From Candidatus Dormiibacterota bacterium (GTDB lineage Bacteria > Chloroflexota > Dormibacteria > Aeolococcales > Aeolococcaceae), in NCBI GenBank assembly GCA_955651875.1, contig CATPAP010000250.1:1-9663 (forward strand): 9,663 bases of DNA. Direction: 5' to 3'. Made by a program: the position numbers and the translations under genes. Numbering within the stretch: position 1 is the first letter of the stretch; each line of letters begins with the position of its first letter. The notes beneath the pieces are model-generated. The model was given only the letters and a program-made list of their open reading frames with translations, had not been told where the DNA came from and made no database searches. Shown here piece after piece: positions 1-5,634 of the stretch.

Positions 1-351
1 GGGGGTGGGATGACCCTGCAGGCGCGACCCGTGGGTTCGGTAGGTCATCAGCTCGGCGTCGTCGATCGCTCCGCATGCTTTGAACACGGCATAGATCAGA
101 GGCGAGGCGTGGCCCTTGGAGAAGATGAGATGGTCGTTGTTGTCGAGGGCGGGGTTCTGCCAGTCGTAATGGAGATGGCGCGCGATCAGGACGGCGAGGA
201 GATCGCTTGCCGACATGCTCGAGGTGGGATGGCCTGATCCAGCCTTGGTGCTGGCGCGGATGCCGTCGACGCGCAACTGGTTGCCGAGGTCGCGGAGGAC
301 CGCGACATCCTCAGCGATCAGCCCAGTTTCGACACTCCCCGTCACCGCCAT
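1..351 (-). CDS. tkt: Transketolase, N-terminal part (truncated by window edge)
   Basis: Transketolase moves two-carbon ketol units between sugar phosphates in the cytosolic pentose phosphate pathway, using thiamine diphosphate. Only the first 117 codons are present; the gene runs off the left edge. Reading leftward from ATG at 351-349, the protein shows the N-terminal landmarks: IRASTKAGSGHPTSSMSASD (about residues 31-50), with the GSGHP cofactor-pocket motif, then DNNDHLIFSKGHASPLIYA (about 71-89) with the conserved SKGHA, then YRTHGSRLQGHPTP at the cut end. The start is supported by GGAGGT at 358-363, six bases before the ATG. Whether this is a full-length enzyme or the N-terminal subunit of a split transketolase cannot be told here. 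Dihydroxyacetone synthase-like relatives share these motifs. The gene is divergent from the tRNA and the nitrile hydratase operon. Confidence 0.93.
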   Translation of the reverse strand, partial: MAVTGSVETGLIAEDVAVLRDLGNQLRVDGIRASTKAGSGHPTSSMSASDLLAVLIARHLHYDWQNPALDNNDHLIFSKGHASPLIYAVFKACGAIDDAELMTYRTHGSRLQGHPTP

Positions 352-357
352 CTCACG

Positions 358-363
358 ACCTCC
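358..363 (-). promoter_or_regulatory. Shine-Dalgarno site of transketolase
   Basis: On the - strand this reads GGAGGT, followed by six bases and then the ATG at 351-349. It is a strong ribosome binding site and fixes the transketolase start. It contrasts with the leaderless-type starts used by several other genes in the window. No clear -10 box was recognised further upstream. Confidence 0.7.
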
Positions 364-425
364 GGCACAGCTTCCTGATTGCGTCGCCACCCATCATGCC
401 GCGCAAGCCCGCGCCAGCGCAGCCG

Positions 426-437
426 GCCGGATCCGGC
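426..437. repeat. 12-bp perfect palindrome in tkt/tRNA intergenic region
   Basis: GCCGGATCCGGC is its own reverse complement and lies in the 143-base gap (352-494) between the divergent transketolase and the tRNA. It could be an operator half-site pair or chance in GC-rich DNA. No T-run follows, so it is not an obvious terminator. Apart from this palindrome, the tRNA -10 box and the transketolase Shine-Dalgarno site, I see nothing in the gap. Confidence 0.3.
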
Positions 438-461
438 GCGGGGAGGTCAGGAGCGCTCGTG

Positions 462-467
462 TACACT
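462..467 (+). promoter_or_regulatory. Probable -10 box for tRNA-Arg
   Basis: TACACT fits the TANNNT consensus of housekeeping sigma factors. It lies 27 bases before the mature tRNA 5' end, leaving a short leader for RNase P to remove. The same hexamer is used before the nitrile hydratase operon. No good -35 hexamer is visible. Confidence 0.5.
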
Positions 468-494
468 CGCAGCCAGCTCCGCACTTGGAGCCGC

Positions 495-572
<78 letters not shown>

Positions 573-620
573 CCTCCCCTTTTCGACAGGCCTTCCATGA
601 CCACCGGGCGAGCCGGGGCA

Positions 621-626
621 TACACT
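621..626 (+). promoter_or_regulatory. Probable -10 box, leaderless start of nitrile hydratase operon
   Basis: TACACT lies nine bases before ATG 636 and no Shine-Dalgarno sequence lies between. Transcription would begin at or next to the start codon. ATGACC at 597-602 matches TTGACA at four of six positions with an 18-base spacer and is a possible -35. The box falls inside the longer open frame that begins at 597, which argues that the true start is 636. Confidence 0.55.
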
Positions 627-635
627 CTGTCTGCC

Positions 636-1229
636 ATGAACGGCATCCACGACCTCGGCGGCAGCCAGGGCCATGGCGCTGTCGTCGTCCAATCGGGCGA
701 GCCCGTCTTCCACGCCGAGTGGGAGGGGCGAGTGCGTGGGATGTTCACCAACCTGCTGCGTGCGGGTGTCTTCAACCTCGACGAGTTCCGGCACGCGCAG
801 GAGCGGCTACCGCAGGCCGACTACCTCACCACCAGCTACTACGCACGGTGGCTGGCGGCCATCCAGCTGCTGCTCCAGGAGAAAGGCACGTCTGCCGACG
901 GTGCACCGCGCGCCGACCCCGATTCAATTCCCGAGACGCGCCCCGAGACGGACTTCGCTCCCGGCGATCGTGTCGTGACCCGCAACATGCACCCACTGGG
1001 CCACACGCGGCTCCCGCGGTACGCACGCGCCAAGCACGGCGTCGTCGAATCGGTGCGCGGTCCCTTCCTGCTCCCCGACACCAACGCACAGCGTCGCAGT
1101 CGCGACTGGGAGCCCGTGTATACGGTCGTCTTTCCCGCCCGCGAGCTGTGGGGCGCCGCGGCTGGCGCCCGCGACACCGTCAGCCTCGATCTCTGGCAGA
1201 GCTACCTTGAGGAGGACACCGTTGAGTAG
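636..1229 (+). CDS. nthB: Nitrile hydratase beta subunit
   Basis: This is the beta subunit of nitrile hydratase, a cytosolic enzyme that hydrates nitriles to amides; alpha and beta together form the active site. The 197-residue protein opens with MNGIHDLGG, the family N-terminus. It continues with EPVFHAEWE (22-30), the helical part FNLDEFRHAQERLP (46-59) containing the conserved Arg-57 expected to contact the modified cysteines, and YLTTSYYARW (63-72). The C-terminal SH3-like barrel carries FAPGDRVV, HTRLPRYARAKHGVVE, PDTNA and YTVVFPARELWG. Both halves are in one polypeptide, unlike thiocyanate hydrolase, where they are separate subunits. At 197 residues it is shorter than the usual 210-230, mainly because the linker after residue 80 is reduced. 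ATG 636 is chosen over ATG 597 because of the family N-terminus and the -10 box at 621. It overlaps the alpha gene. Confidence 0.93.
   Translation: MNGIHDLGGSQGHGAVVVQSGEPVFHAEWEGRVRGMFTNLLRAGVFNLDEFRHAQERLPQADYLTTSYYARWLAAIQLLLQEKGTSADGAPRADPDSIPETRPETDFAPGDRVVTRNMHPLGHTRLPRYARAKHGVVESVRGPFLLPDTNAQRRSRDWEPVYTVVFPARELWGAAAGARDTVSLDLWQSYLEEDTVE
1208..1214 (+). promoter_or_regulatory. Shine-Dalgarno site deciding the alpha-subunit TTG start
   Basis: TGAGGAGG spans 1207-1214, with the GAGGAGG core at 1208-1214 separated by seven bases from TTG at 1222. This makes TTG 1222 a much better start than the in-frame TTG at 1207, which lies against the site itself. The site is inside the end of the beta gene. 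Confidence 0.65.
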
Positions 1230-1839
1230 CGACCAGGGCCACCACCCGGCGCCGCCATCGGACCTGGCGGCGCGCACACTTGCGCTGGAGTCGCTTCTCG
1301 TCGAAAAAGGACTCCTCACGCACGACGCAGTGGACCGCGTCATCGATGCGTTCGAGCACGACATCGGGCCGATGCGCGGCGCGCGTGTGGTGGCGCGCGC
1401 CTGGGTCGATCCGCAGTTCAAGCGGCGGCTGCTGACGAGCGCGCGCGACGCCGTGCGCGAAGTCGGCATCGAGGCTGCGGCCGTCCATGAGCTGGCGGTC
1501 GTCGAGAACACGCCGCAGGTGCACAATGTCATCGTGTGCACGCTCTGCTCCTGTTATCCGTGGGACGTGCTCGGCCTGCCACCCGCCTGGTACAAGTCGG
1601 CGCCGTACAGATCGCGTGTGGTCCTGGAGCCGCGGACAGTGCTGGCCGAGATGGGGCTGAGCGTGCCGCCGGCTGTCGACGTTCGCGTCTGGGATTCCAG
1701 CGCCGACATGCGCTACATGGTGTTGCCCGAGCGCCCCGTGGGGTCTGAAGGCATGACCGAGGAGGAGCTGACGGCGCTGGTCACGCGCGATGCGATGATC
1801 GGCGTGGCACGGGTGGCCTCGCCGGCGGGAGTGGCATGA
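1222..1839 (+). CDS. nthA: Nitrile hydratase alpha subunit, cobalt type
   Basis: The alpha subunit binds the catalytic metal of nitrile hydratase. The 205-residue protein has the metal site VCTLCSCYPW with Cys-106, Cys-109, Ser-110 and Cys-111. In the family, two of these cysteines are oxidised to sulfinic and sulfenic acids, and the metal is also held by backbone amides. Thr after the first Cys and Tyr-Pro after the last mark the cobalt subtype; iron enzymes have Ser and Thr. WYKSAPYRSRVVLEPR (about 120-135) and the C-terminal MTEEELTALVTRDAMIGV are also typical. The start is TTG 1222, seven bases after GAGGAGG, and it overlaps the beta stop by eight bases, so translation is probably coupled. 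The ATGA overlap at 1836-1839 links it to the activator. The order beta-alpha-activator is usual for cobalt enzymes. No amidase lies next to it, so the physiological nitrile is unknown. Confidence 0.94.
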   Translation: MSSDQGHHPAPPSDLAARTLALESLLVEKGLLTHDAVDRVIDAFEHDIGPMRGARVVARAWVDPQFKRRLLTSARDAVREVGIEAAAVHELAVVENTPQVHNVIVCTLCSCYPWDVLGLPPAWYKSAPYRSRVVLEPRTVLAEMGLSVPPAVDVRVWDSSADMRYMVLPERPVGSEGMTEEELTALVTRDAMIGVARVASPAGVA

Positions 1840-2138
1840 CCGTGGACCTGGAGCTCGACCGCGACGTGCCGCGTCGCAACGGTGAGCTTCTGTTCGACGA
1901 ACCGTGGCAGAGCCGCGCGTTCGGCATGGCGCTGGCGATGAACCGCGCGGGTTCCCACGGGTGGGACGCGTTTGCCGACCGGCTCAAGACAGAGATCGCG
2001 ACAAGCGACGGCCCGTATTACGAGCGATGGGTGTCCGCCTTCGAGCGCTTGGTGGTCGAGCGCGGGCTGGTCAGCCGGACGGAGCTCGACCGGCGGGCGG
2101 CCGAGTACGGTGCCATGCACCGCGACGACGTCTTCTGA
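1836..2138 (+). CDS. Nitrile hydratase accessory/activator protein (P14K-like)
   Basis: This 100-residue protein resembles the N-terminal half of nitrile hydratase beta subunits: GELLFDEPWQSRAFGMALAM (16-35) matches the EPVFHAEWE region, followed by WDAFADRLKTEI and YYERWVSAFERLVVERGLVS. This is the pattern of the nitrile hydratase accessory family. In characterised cobalt systems the small protein binds apo-alpha, helps insert cobalt and oxidise the cysteines, and delivers alpha to beta by subunit swapping. The start ATG overlaps the alpha stop as ATGA, which indicates translational coupling in a three-gene operon. The TGA is followed by GAAGGAG at 2139-2145, but no start codon lies at a useful distance from it. 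The family call is firm; the mechanism is inferred from relatives. Confidence 0.88.
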   Translation: MTVDLELDRDVPRRNGELLFDEPWQSRAFGMALAMNRAGSHGWDAFADRLKTEIATSDGPYYERWVSAFERLVVERGLVSRTELDRRAAEYGAMHRDDVF

Positions 2139-2177
2139 GAAGGAGCTACCTCCGCGATTCAGCGCGTACGACTCGTC

Positions 2178-2183
2178 TAGACT
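2178..2183 (+). promoter_or_regulatory. Probable -10 box, leaderless start of BON gene
   Basis: TAGACT lies ten bases before ATG 2194 with no Shine-Dalgarno sequence between, in the 55-base gap after the nitrile hydratase operon. This suggests a separate transcript for the BON gene. No clear -35 hexamer is visible. Confidence 0.5.
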
Positions 2184-2193
2184 GGTTGCCGCG

Positions 2194-2610
2194 ATGAAAG
2201 GGCTTGGACGGATCTCCGCCGCCATCGGGGCGGCGGTTGCGGGGGTGGGCGCGGGCGTCTTCCTCCATCCGCGATCGGGCGCACGCAACCGCAAGGCGGC
2301 GTCAGGGGCGGCGCGGCGACAGTCCGCGAACGTGGCCACCATGGTCGGAGGGTCTGTTGGCCGGGCGCCGCGACGCGCCACCCGCAAGGAGGCCCGGCTC
2401 GCCGACCAGGTGCGCGCCGAGCTGGCCGAACGCCATGACGACGCCGGCACGATGCAGGTGACCGTGCACAAGCGCACCGTCACGCTGCGCGGCGAGGTCG
2501 CGCGGCTGGAGGACATCGACGCCTACGAGCTGACCGCGAGGTCAGTCGACGGCGTCGCCGACGTCAACAACCTCCTCAGGCTCGCGACGACCGCCACCGC
2601 CGGGTTGTGA
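2194..2610 (+). CDS. BON-domain protein with N-terminal membrane anchor
   Basis: This 138-residue protein has three parts. Residues about 5-24 (GRISAAIGAAVAGVGAGVFL) are a glycine- and alanine-rich hydrophobic stretch, probably a membrane anchor. Residues 25-66 are strongly basic (LHPRSGARNRKAA...), like the YtxH-type segments that follow such anchors. Residues about 67-133 are a BON domain: LADQVRAELAERHDD, then a strand-turn-strand VTVHKRTVTLRGEVARLEDIDA, a helix YELTARSVDGV, and a final strand VADVNNLLRLA. BON domains are thought to bind phospholipid or other surfaces and occur in stress proteins such as OsmY. ATG 2194 is supported by TAGACT ten bases upstream; the open frame upstream of it has no protein-like character. 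The exact role is unknown. The adjacent ligase starts 40 bases later, so the two may be co-transcribed. Confidence 0.8.
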   Translation: MKGLGRISAAIGAAVAGVGAGVFLHPRSGARNRKAASGAARRQSANVATMVGGSVGRAPRRATRKEARLADQVRAELAERHDDAGTMQVTVHKRTVTLRGEVARLEDIDAYELTARSVDGVADVNNLLRLATTATAGL

Positions 2611-2660
2611 GCCGGGTCACCCGCCGTCTTCGGGTGAGACGCGAAGCCCGGTGACCCGGC
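2611..2660 (+). repeat. Inverted repeat enclosing the ligase start codon
   Basis: GCCGGGTCACC (2611-2621) is the exact reverse complement of GGTGACCCGGC (2650-2660): 11-bp arms with a 28-base centre. The centre holds a compatible inner stem CGTCT/AGACG (2625-2629/2637-2641). A competing stem TCACCCG/CGGGTGA (2617-2623/2631-2637) shares bases with both. The ligase GTG (2651-2653) is inside the 3' arm. The element could control ligase translation, bind a protein as DNA, or attenuate transcription after the BON gene. No T-run follows. Confidence 0.5.
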
Positions 2661-3688
2661 CGATCAGCCCACCGCTGGAGCCGATGCTCGCCAGAGCGGC
2701 CGAGCAGATCCCGGAGGGCCAGGGATGGCGCTACGAGCCCAAGTGGGACGGCTTTCGCGCCATCGTGTTCCGCGACGGCGACGATGTGCACGTGGGCAGC
2801 CGCAAGGGCCAGCCGCTGCAGCGCTTCTTCCCCGAGATCCTCGACCCGCTCATGGCGGCGCTGCCGGCCAGCTCGGTCGTCGACGGCGAGATCATCATCG
2901 CCACGCCCCGCGGGCTGGACTTCGACGCCCTGCAGATGCGCCTCCACCCGGCGGCGTCGCGCGTCAAGCGCCTGGCGGGGGAGACGCCCGCCACGGTCAT
3001 CCTCTTCGACCTCCTCGCCGACGGAGCCGACGACCTCCGCAGCCGGCCGTTGGTCACGCGCCGTGAGCTGCTCCTCGGCGCCGTCACCCCCAACGCGCGC
3101 ATCGCGATCACACCGCAGACAGCCGACCTCGAGGAGGCCACCGACTGGTTCACGCGCTATGAGGGTGCAGGGCTTGACGGCCTCATCGCCAAGCCCGAGG
3201 ACAGCACCTACCGCAGCGGGGAGCGCGGCTGGACCAAGATCAAGCACCTGCGCACGGTCGACTGCGTGGTCGGCGGATACCGGCTGGAGACCACGGGTGA
3301 CCGTGTCGGTTCGCTGCTGCTCGGCCTCTACGACGAGGAGGGGGTGCTCCACCACGTCGGCCACACGTCATCGTTCGCCGCCAAGGAGAAACGGGAGCTT
3401 CTTCAGCTGCTGGCTCCGCTCGAGGGCGGCGAGAGCTTCGGCCATGGGCGCACCCCAGGAGCGCCGAGCCGCTGGACTCGCGAGAAGGACGCGGCCTGGA
3501 CGCAGCTGAAGCCCTCACTGGTGTGCGAGGTGTCCTTCGACCACCTCCAGGGGCAGCGCTTCCGGCACGCAGCTCGGTTCCTGCGATGGCGCGACGACCG
3601 CGACCCGATGAGCTGCACCTACGACCAGCTGACCCCGGCCGACGCCTTCCGGCTCGGCGACATCGTCGATCTGCCCGACGCCGGTTGA
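2651..3688 (+). CDS. ligC: ATP-dependent DNA ligase, LigC type
   Basis: The enzyme seals DNA nicks using ATP through a covalent AMP-lysine intermediate. The 345-residue protein shows the nucleotidyltransferase motifs in order: EPKWDGFR (motif I, nucleophile Lys-31), the motif III region DGEII (Glu-80), DGLIAK (motif IV, Lys-181) and WTKIK (motif V, Lys-196 and Lys-198). A C-terminal OB-fold follows from about residue 205, beginning with VDCVVGGYRLE. Length and layout match stand-alone bacterial ligases such as mycobacterial LigC, with no polymerase or nuclease domain as in LigD. These ligases act in repair beside the NAD-dependent LigA; no Ku gene is in view. GTG 2651 is chosen because MTRPISPPLEPMLA aligns with the family N-terminus. 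It has no Shine-Dalgarno sequence and sits in the arm of an inverted repeat. Confidence 0.92.
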   Translation: MTRPISPPLEPMLARAAEQIPEGQGWRYEPKWDGFRAIVFRDGDDVHVGSRKGQPLQRFFPEILDPLMAALPASSVVDGEIIIATPRGLDFDALQMRLHPAASRVKRLAGETPATVILFDLLADGADDLRSRPLVTRRELLLGAVTPNARIAITPQTADLEEATDWFTRYEGAGLDGLIAKPEDSTYRSGERGWTKIKHLRTVDCVVGGYRLETTGDRVGSLLLGLYDEEGVLHHVGHTSSFAAKEKRELLQLLAPLEGGESFGHGRTPGAPSRWTREKDAAWTQLKPSLVCEVSFDHLQGQRFRHAARFLRWRDDRDPMSCTYDQLTPADAFRLGDIVDLPDAG

Positions 3689-3697
3689 TCTGTCAAC
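3684..3697 (+). repeat. Inverted repeat overlapping the ligase stop, near the topoisomerase promoter
   Basis: GTTGA-TCTG-TCAAC is a 5-bp inverted repeat that includes the ligase TGA (3686-3688). It ends 17 bases before the presumed -10 box at 3715, so it covers the -35 region of the topoisomerase promoter. TGTCAA at 3691-3696 would be the closest thing to a -35. It may be a regulator site or chance. Confidence 0.3.
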
Positions 3698-3714
3698 TGC
3701 GGGTACGCCGCGCC

Positions 3715-3720
3715 TAGCAT
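3715..3720 (+). promoter_or_regulatory. Probable -10 box, leaderless start of topoisomerase IB
   Basis: TAGCAT lies six bases before GTG 3727, without a Shine-Dalgarno sequence between. Transcription would start at the GTG, giving a leaderless mRNA. The gap to the ligase stop is only 38 bases, so read-through from upstream is also possible. Confidence 0.5.
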
Positions 3721-3726
3721 CGTGTT

Positions 3727-4809
3727 GTGCCTCGCCGCCGTCGCGCCGTCGACCAGGACCCCGAGGCCGCTGCGCAAGCGGCCGGGCTGCGCTACGTCGA
3801 TGACGGCGCGCCGGGGATCAGGCGCGAGCCCAAGCCGGGCGGCGGCTTCCGCTACATCGGGGTGAACGGCAGGGCACTGCGCAAGGCCGGAGAGATCCAG
3901 CGCGTCGTCCATCTTGCGGTGCCGCCGGCCTGGACGGACGTGTGGATCTGCCCATCCCAGAGCGGCCACATCCAAGCCACCGGGCGAGACGCGCGCGGTC
4001 GCAAGCAGTACCGTTATCACCAGAAGTGGCGCGTCCAGCGGGATGCCACCAAGTACGAGCGCATCATCGTGTTTGGTGAGGCGCTGCCGCGCATCCGTGC
4101 TCGCGTCGACGCCGACCAGCGCAGCCCCGACCTCAGCCGCGAGTGCGTCCTCGCCACCATCGTCCGCCTCCTCGATACCACGTACATTCGCGTCGGCAAT
4201 GAGGAGTACGCGCGCGAGAACCGTTCCTTCGGGCTCACGACCATGCACGACCGTCACGTCGAGGTCGACGGGTCGAAGCTGCGCTTCCAGTTCCGTGGCA
4301 AGAGCGGCAAGCAGCACACCGTCGGAATCACCGACCGCCGCGTGGCTCGCGTCATCACACGCCTGCAGGAGTTGCCGGGCCAGCAGCTGTTCCAGTGGGA
4401 GGACGATGACGGGGCCATTCACGGCGTCGAGTCCGACGATGTCAACGACTACATTCGCGAAGCCGCGGGTGACGACTTCACAGCCAAGGACTTCCGCACC
4501 TGGGCGGGCACGGTGCTGGCGGCATGGGCCCTGCAGGAGCTCGGCAAGTACGCGTCACGGAACGAGGCGAAGCGCCACGTCGTCGAGGCGGTCGAGTCAG
4601 TGGCGAGGGACCTCGGCAACACACCCGCGGTGTGCCGGCGCTGCTACGTCCACCCGGAGGTACTCGCGGCACACCTCGACGGGGCACTCCTCGCCAACCT
4701 GGGACGCCGCGCCGAGGAGACGCTGGCCGAGTCGGTGGACGACCTCTCCGGCCGCGAGGCGGCGATCCTCGCGTTTTTGCGCCGCCGCATCGCCGACGCC
4801 GCCGGCTGA
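3727..4809 (+). CDS. DNA topoisomerase IB (eukaryote/poxvirus-like type)
   Basis: Type IB topoisomerases relax supercoils by nicking one strand through a 3'-phosphotyrosine link and swivelling the DNA. The 360-residue protein has the small N-terminal domain (about 20-95: FRYIGVNGRALRKAGEI, VPPAWTDVWICP) and the catalytic domain. Candidate catalytic residues are Arg-155 in YIRVGNEEYA, Lys-192 in GKSGK, Arg-257 in KDFRTWAG, Asn-298 in GNTPAVCRRC and the nucleophile Tyr-307 in CYVHP. These spacings equal those I recall for Deinococcus radiodurans TopIB, where Asn replaces the poxvirus His. All key residues are present, so it should be active. GTG 3727 is the first start in frame after the -10 box. 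It follows the ligase in the same direction, a plausible DNA-repair or topology pairing, although the genes may be transcribed separately. Confidence 0.94.
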   Translation: MPRRRRAVDQDPEAAAQAAGLRYVDDGAPGIRREPKPGGGFRYIGVNGRALRKAGEIQRVVHLAVPPAWTDVWICPSQSGHIQATGRDARGRKQYRYHQKWRVQRDATKYERIIVFGEALPRIRARVDADQRSPDLSRECVLATIVRLLDTTYIRVGNEEYARENRSFGLTTMHDRHVEVDGSKLRFQFRGKSGKQHTVGITDRRVARVITRLQELPGQQLFQWEDDDGAIHGVESDDVNDYIREAAGDDFTAKDFRTWAGTVLAAWALQELGKYASRNEAKRHVVEAVESVARDLGNTPAVCRRCYVHPEVLAAHLDGALLANLGRRAEETLAESVDDLSGREAAILAFLRRRIADAAG

Positions 4810-4841
4810 CGCCCCGCGACTGCGGACGCCCGGGTGGCGGC

Positions 4842-4847
4842 TAGAGT
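4842..4847 (+). promoter_or_regulatory. Probable -10 box before tryptophan dioxygenase
   Basis: TAGAGT is followed by eight bases and then ATG 4856, the same arrangement as the other leaderless starts here. That ATG is not in the frame of the dioxygenase body, and the in-frame GTG at 4846 overlaps this box. This mismatch is part of the evidence for a lost base just downstream. Confidence 0.5.
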
Positions 4848-5634
4848 GGCAGGCGATGAGCGTGCAGACCGACTACGCAACTACCTGCGGATCGACGAGC
4901 TGCCCGACCTTCAACACCCGCTCACCAAGGGCGCGCACGACGAGATGCTCTTCATCGTGGTTCACCAGGTGTACGAGCTCTGGTTCAAGCTCATCCTCCA
5001 CGAGCTCCACGCGGCCGCCGCTGCGCTCGACGAGGGCTGCCCCCATGGGGCGCTCGCACCGATGCGCCACGCGGTCGCGGTCGAGCAGCTCCTCATGGAA
5101 CAGCTGCGCGTTCTCGAGGGCATGAGCCCTGACGGTTTCATGCGTTTTCGCGACCCGCTGGCGCCGGCGTCCGGTTTCCAGTCGACCCAGTTCCGAGAGA
5201 TCGAGGCGCTATCCGGGGCTGGCGACCGCCGCCACCTCGGTGACGCCGGCCGCGACGAGGTGCATCGCGCGCAGCTCGGCGAACGGCTCTCGCAGCGCTC
5301 GCTGTACACCGCCCTGGGCGGTGCGATGCGCGCTGCCGGGCACGACTTTCCCGACGGCGACGACGATGTCGCCCGCGACCGCCGCCTGGCCGCGGTGGCG
5401 TCGCTGTACGGCGACCACGACGACCCCGAGCGGACCACGCTGCACCAGCTCTGCGAGGCTTTCATCGACCACGATGAGACGATCACGCGCTGGCGCCACC
5501 ATCACGCACTGATGGCGGCGGGTGAGATCGGCAGCCGCAAAGGGACCGGCGGCAGCCTCGGAGTCGCGTATCTGCAGACCACGCTCGACAGGCGCTTCAT
5601 CCCCGAGCTGTGGGAGGTACGCAACCGCCTGTGA
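4846..5634 (+). CDS. kynA: Tryptophan 2,3-dioxygenase (5' end probably frameshifted)
   Basis: This heme enzyme oxidises L-tryptophan to N-formylkynurenine, the first step of the kynurenine pathway. The body is well conserved: NYLRIDEL, GAHDEMLFIVVHQVYELWFK with the active-site His (residue 40 from GTG 4846), PASGFQSTQFREIE, then WRHHHALM, whose last His should be the axial heme ligand, and GSRKGTGGSLGVAYL near the C-terminus. In this frame the possible starts are GTG 4846 and GTG 4834, giving an odd leader (MAGDERADRLR). The family usually has a YGxYL-like start. ATG 4856 in the next frame gives MSVQTDY; adding one G near 4877 would join it as MSVQTDYGNYLRIDEL, about 259 residues. The shift could be a sequencing error or a real mutation. 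Kynureninase overlaps its stop, which indicates one operon. Confidence 0.9.
   Translation: MAGDERADRLRNYLRIDELPDLQHPLTKGAHDEMLFIVVHQVYELWFKLILHELHAAAAALDEGCPHGALAPMRHAVAVEQLLMEQLRVLEGMSPDGFMRFRDPLAPASGFQSTQFREIEALSGAGDRRHLGDAGRDEVHRAQLGERLSQRSLYTALGGAMRAAGHDFPDGDDDVARDRRLAAVASLYGDHDDPERTTLHQLCEAFIDHDETITRWRHHHALMAAGEIGSRKGTGGSLGVAYLQTTLDRRFIPELWEVRNRL

Noticed and set aside
597..635. N-terminal extension of nitrile hydratase beta from ATG 597
   Set aside because: MNGIHDLGG at 636 is the family N-terminus, and the probable -10 box at 621 lies inside the extension.
2139..2145. GAAGGAG after the nitrile hydratase activator as a ribosome binding site for another gene
   Set aside because: No ATG, GTG or TTG lies at a workable distance, and the BON start is about 50 bases further on.
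2576..3364. 262-residue open frame on the - strand opposite the ligase
   Set aside because: The ligase on the + strand has all nucleotidyltransferase motifs. The antisense product matches no family I recognise.
3914..5125. 403-residue open frame crossing the topoisomerase and dioxygenase genes
   Set aside because: It is rich in Ser, Arg and Thr, a typical off-frame product of GC-rich coding DNA. Only its MSVQTDY segment from ATG 4856 is of interest, as the likely original dioxygenase start.
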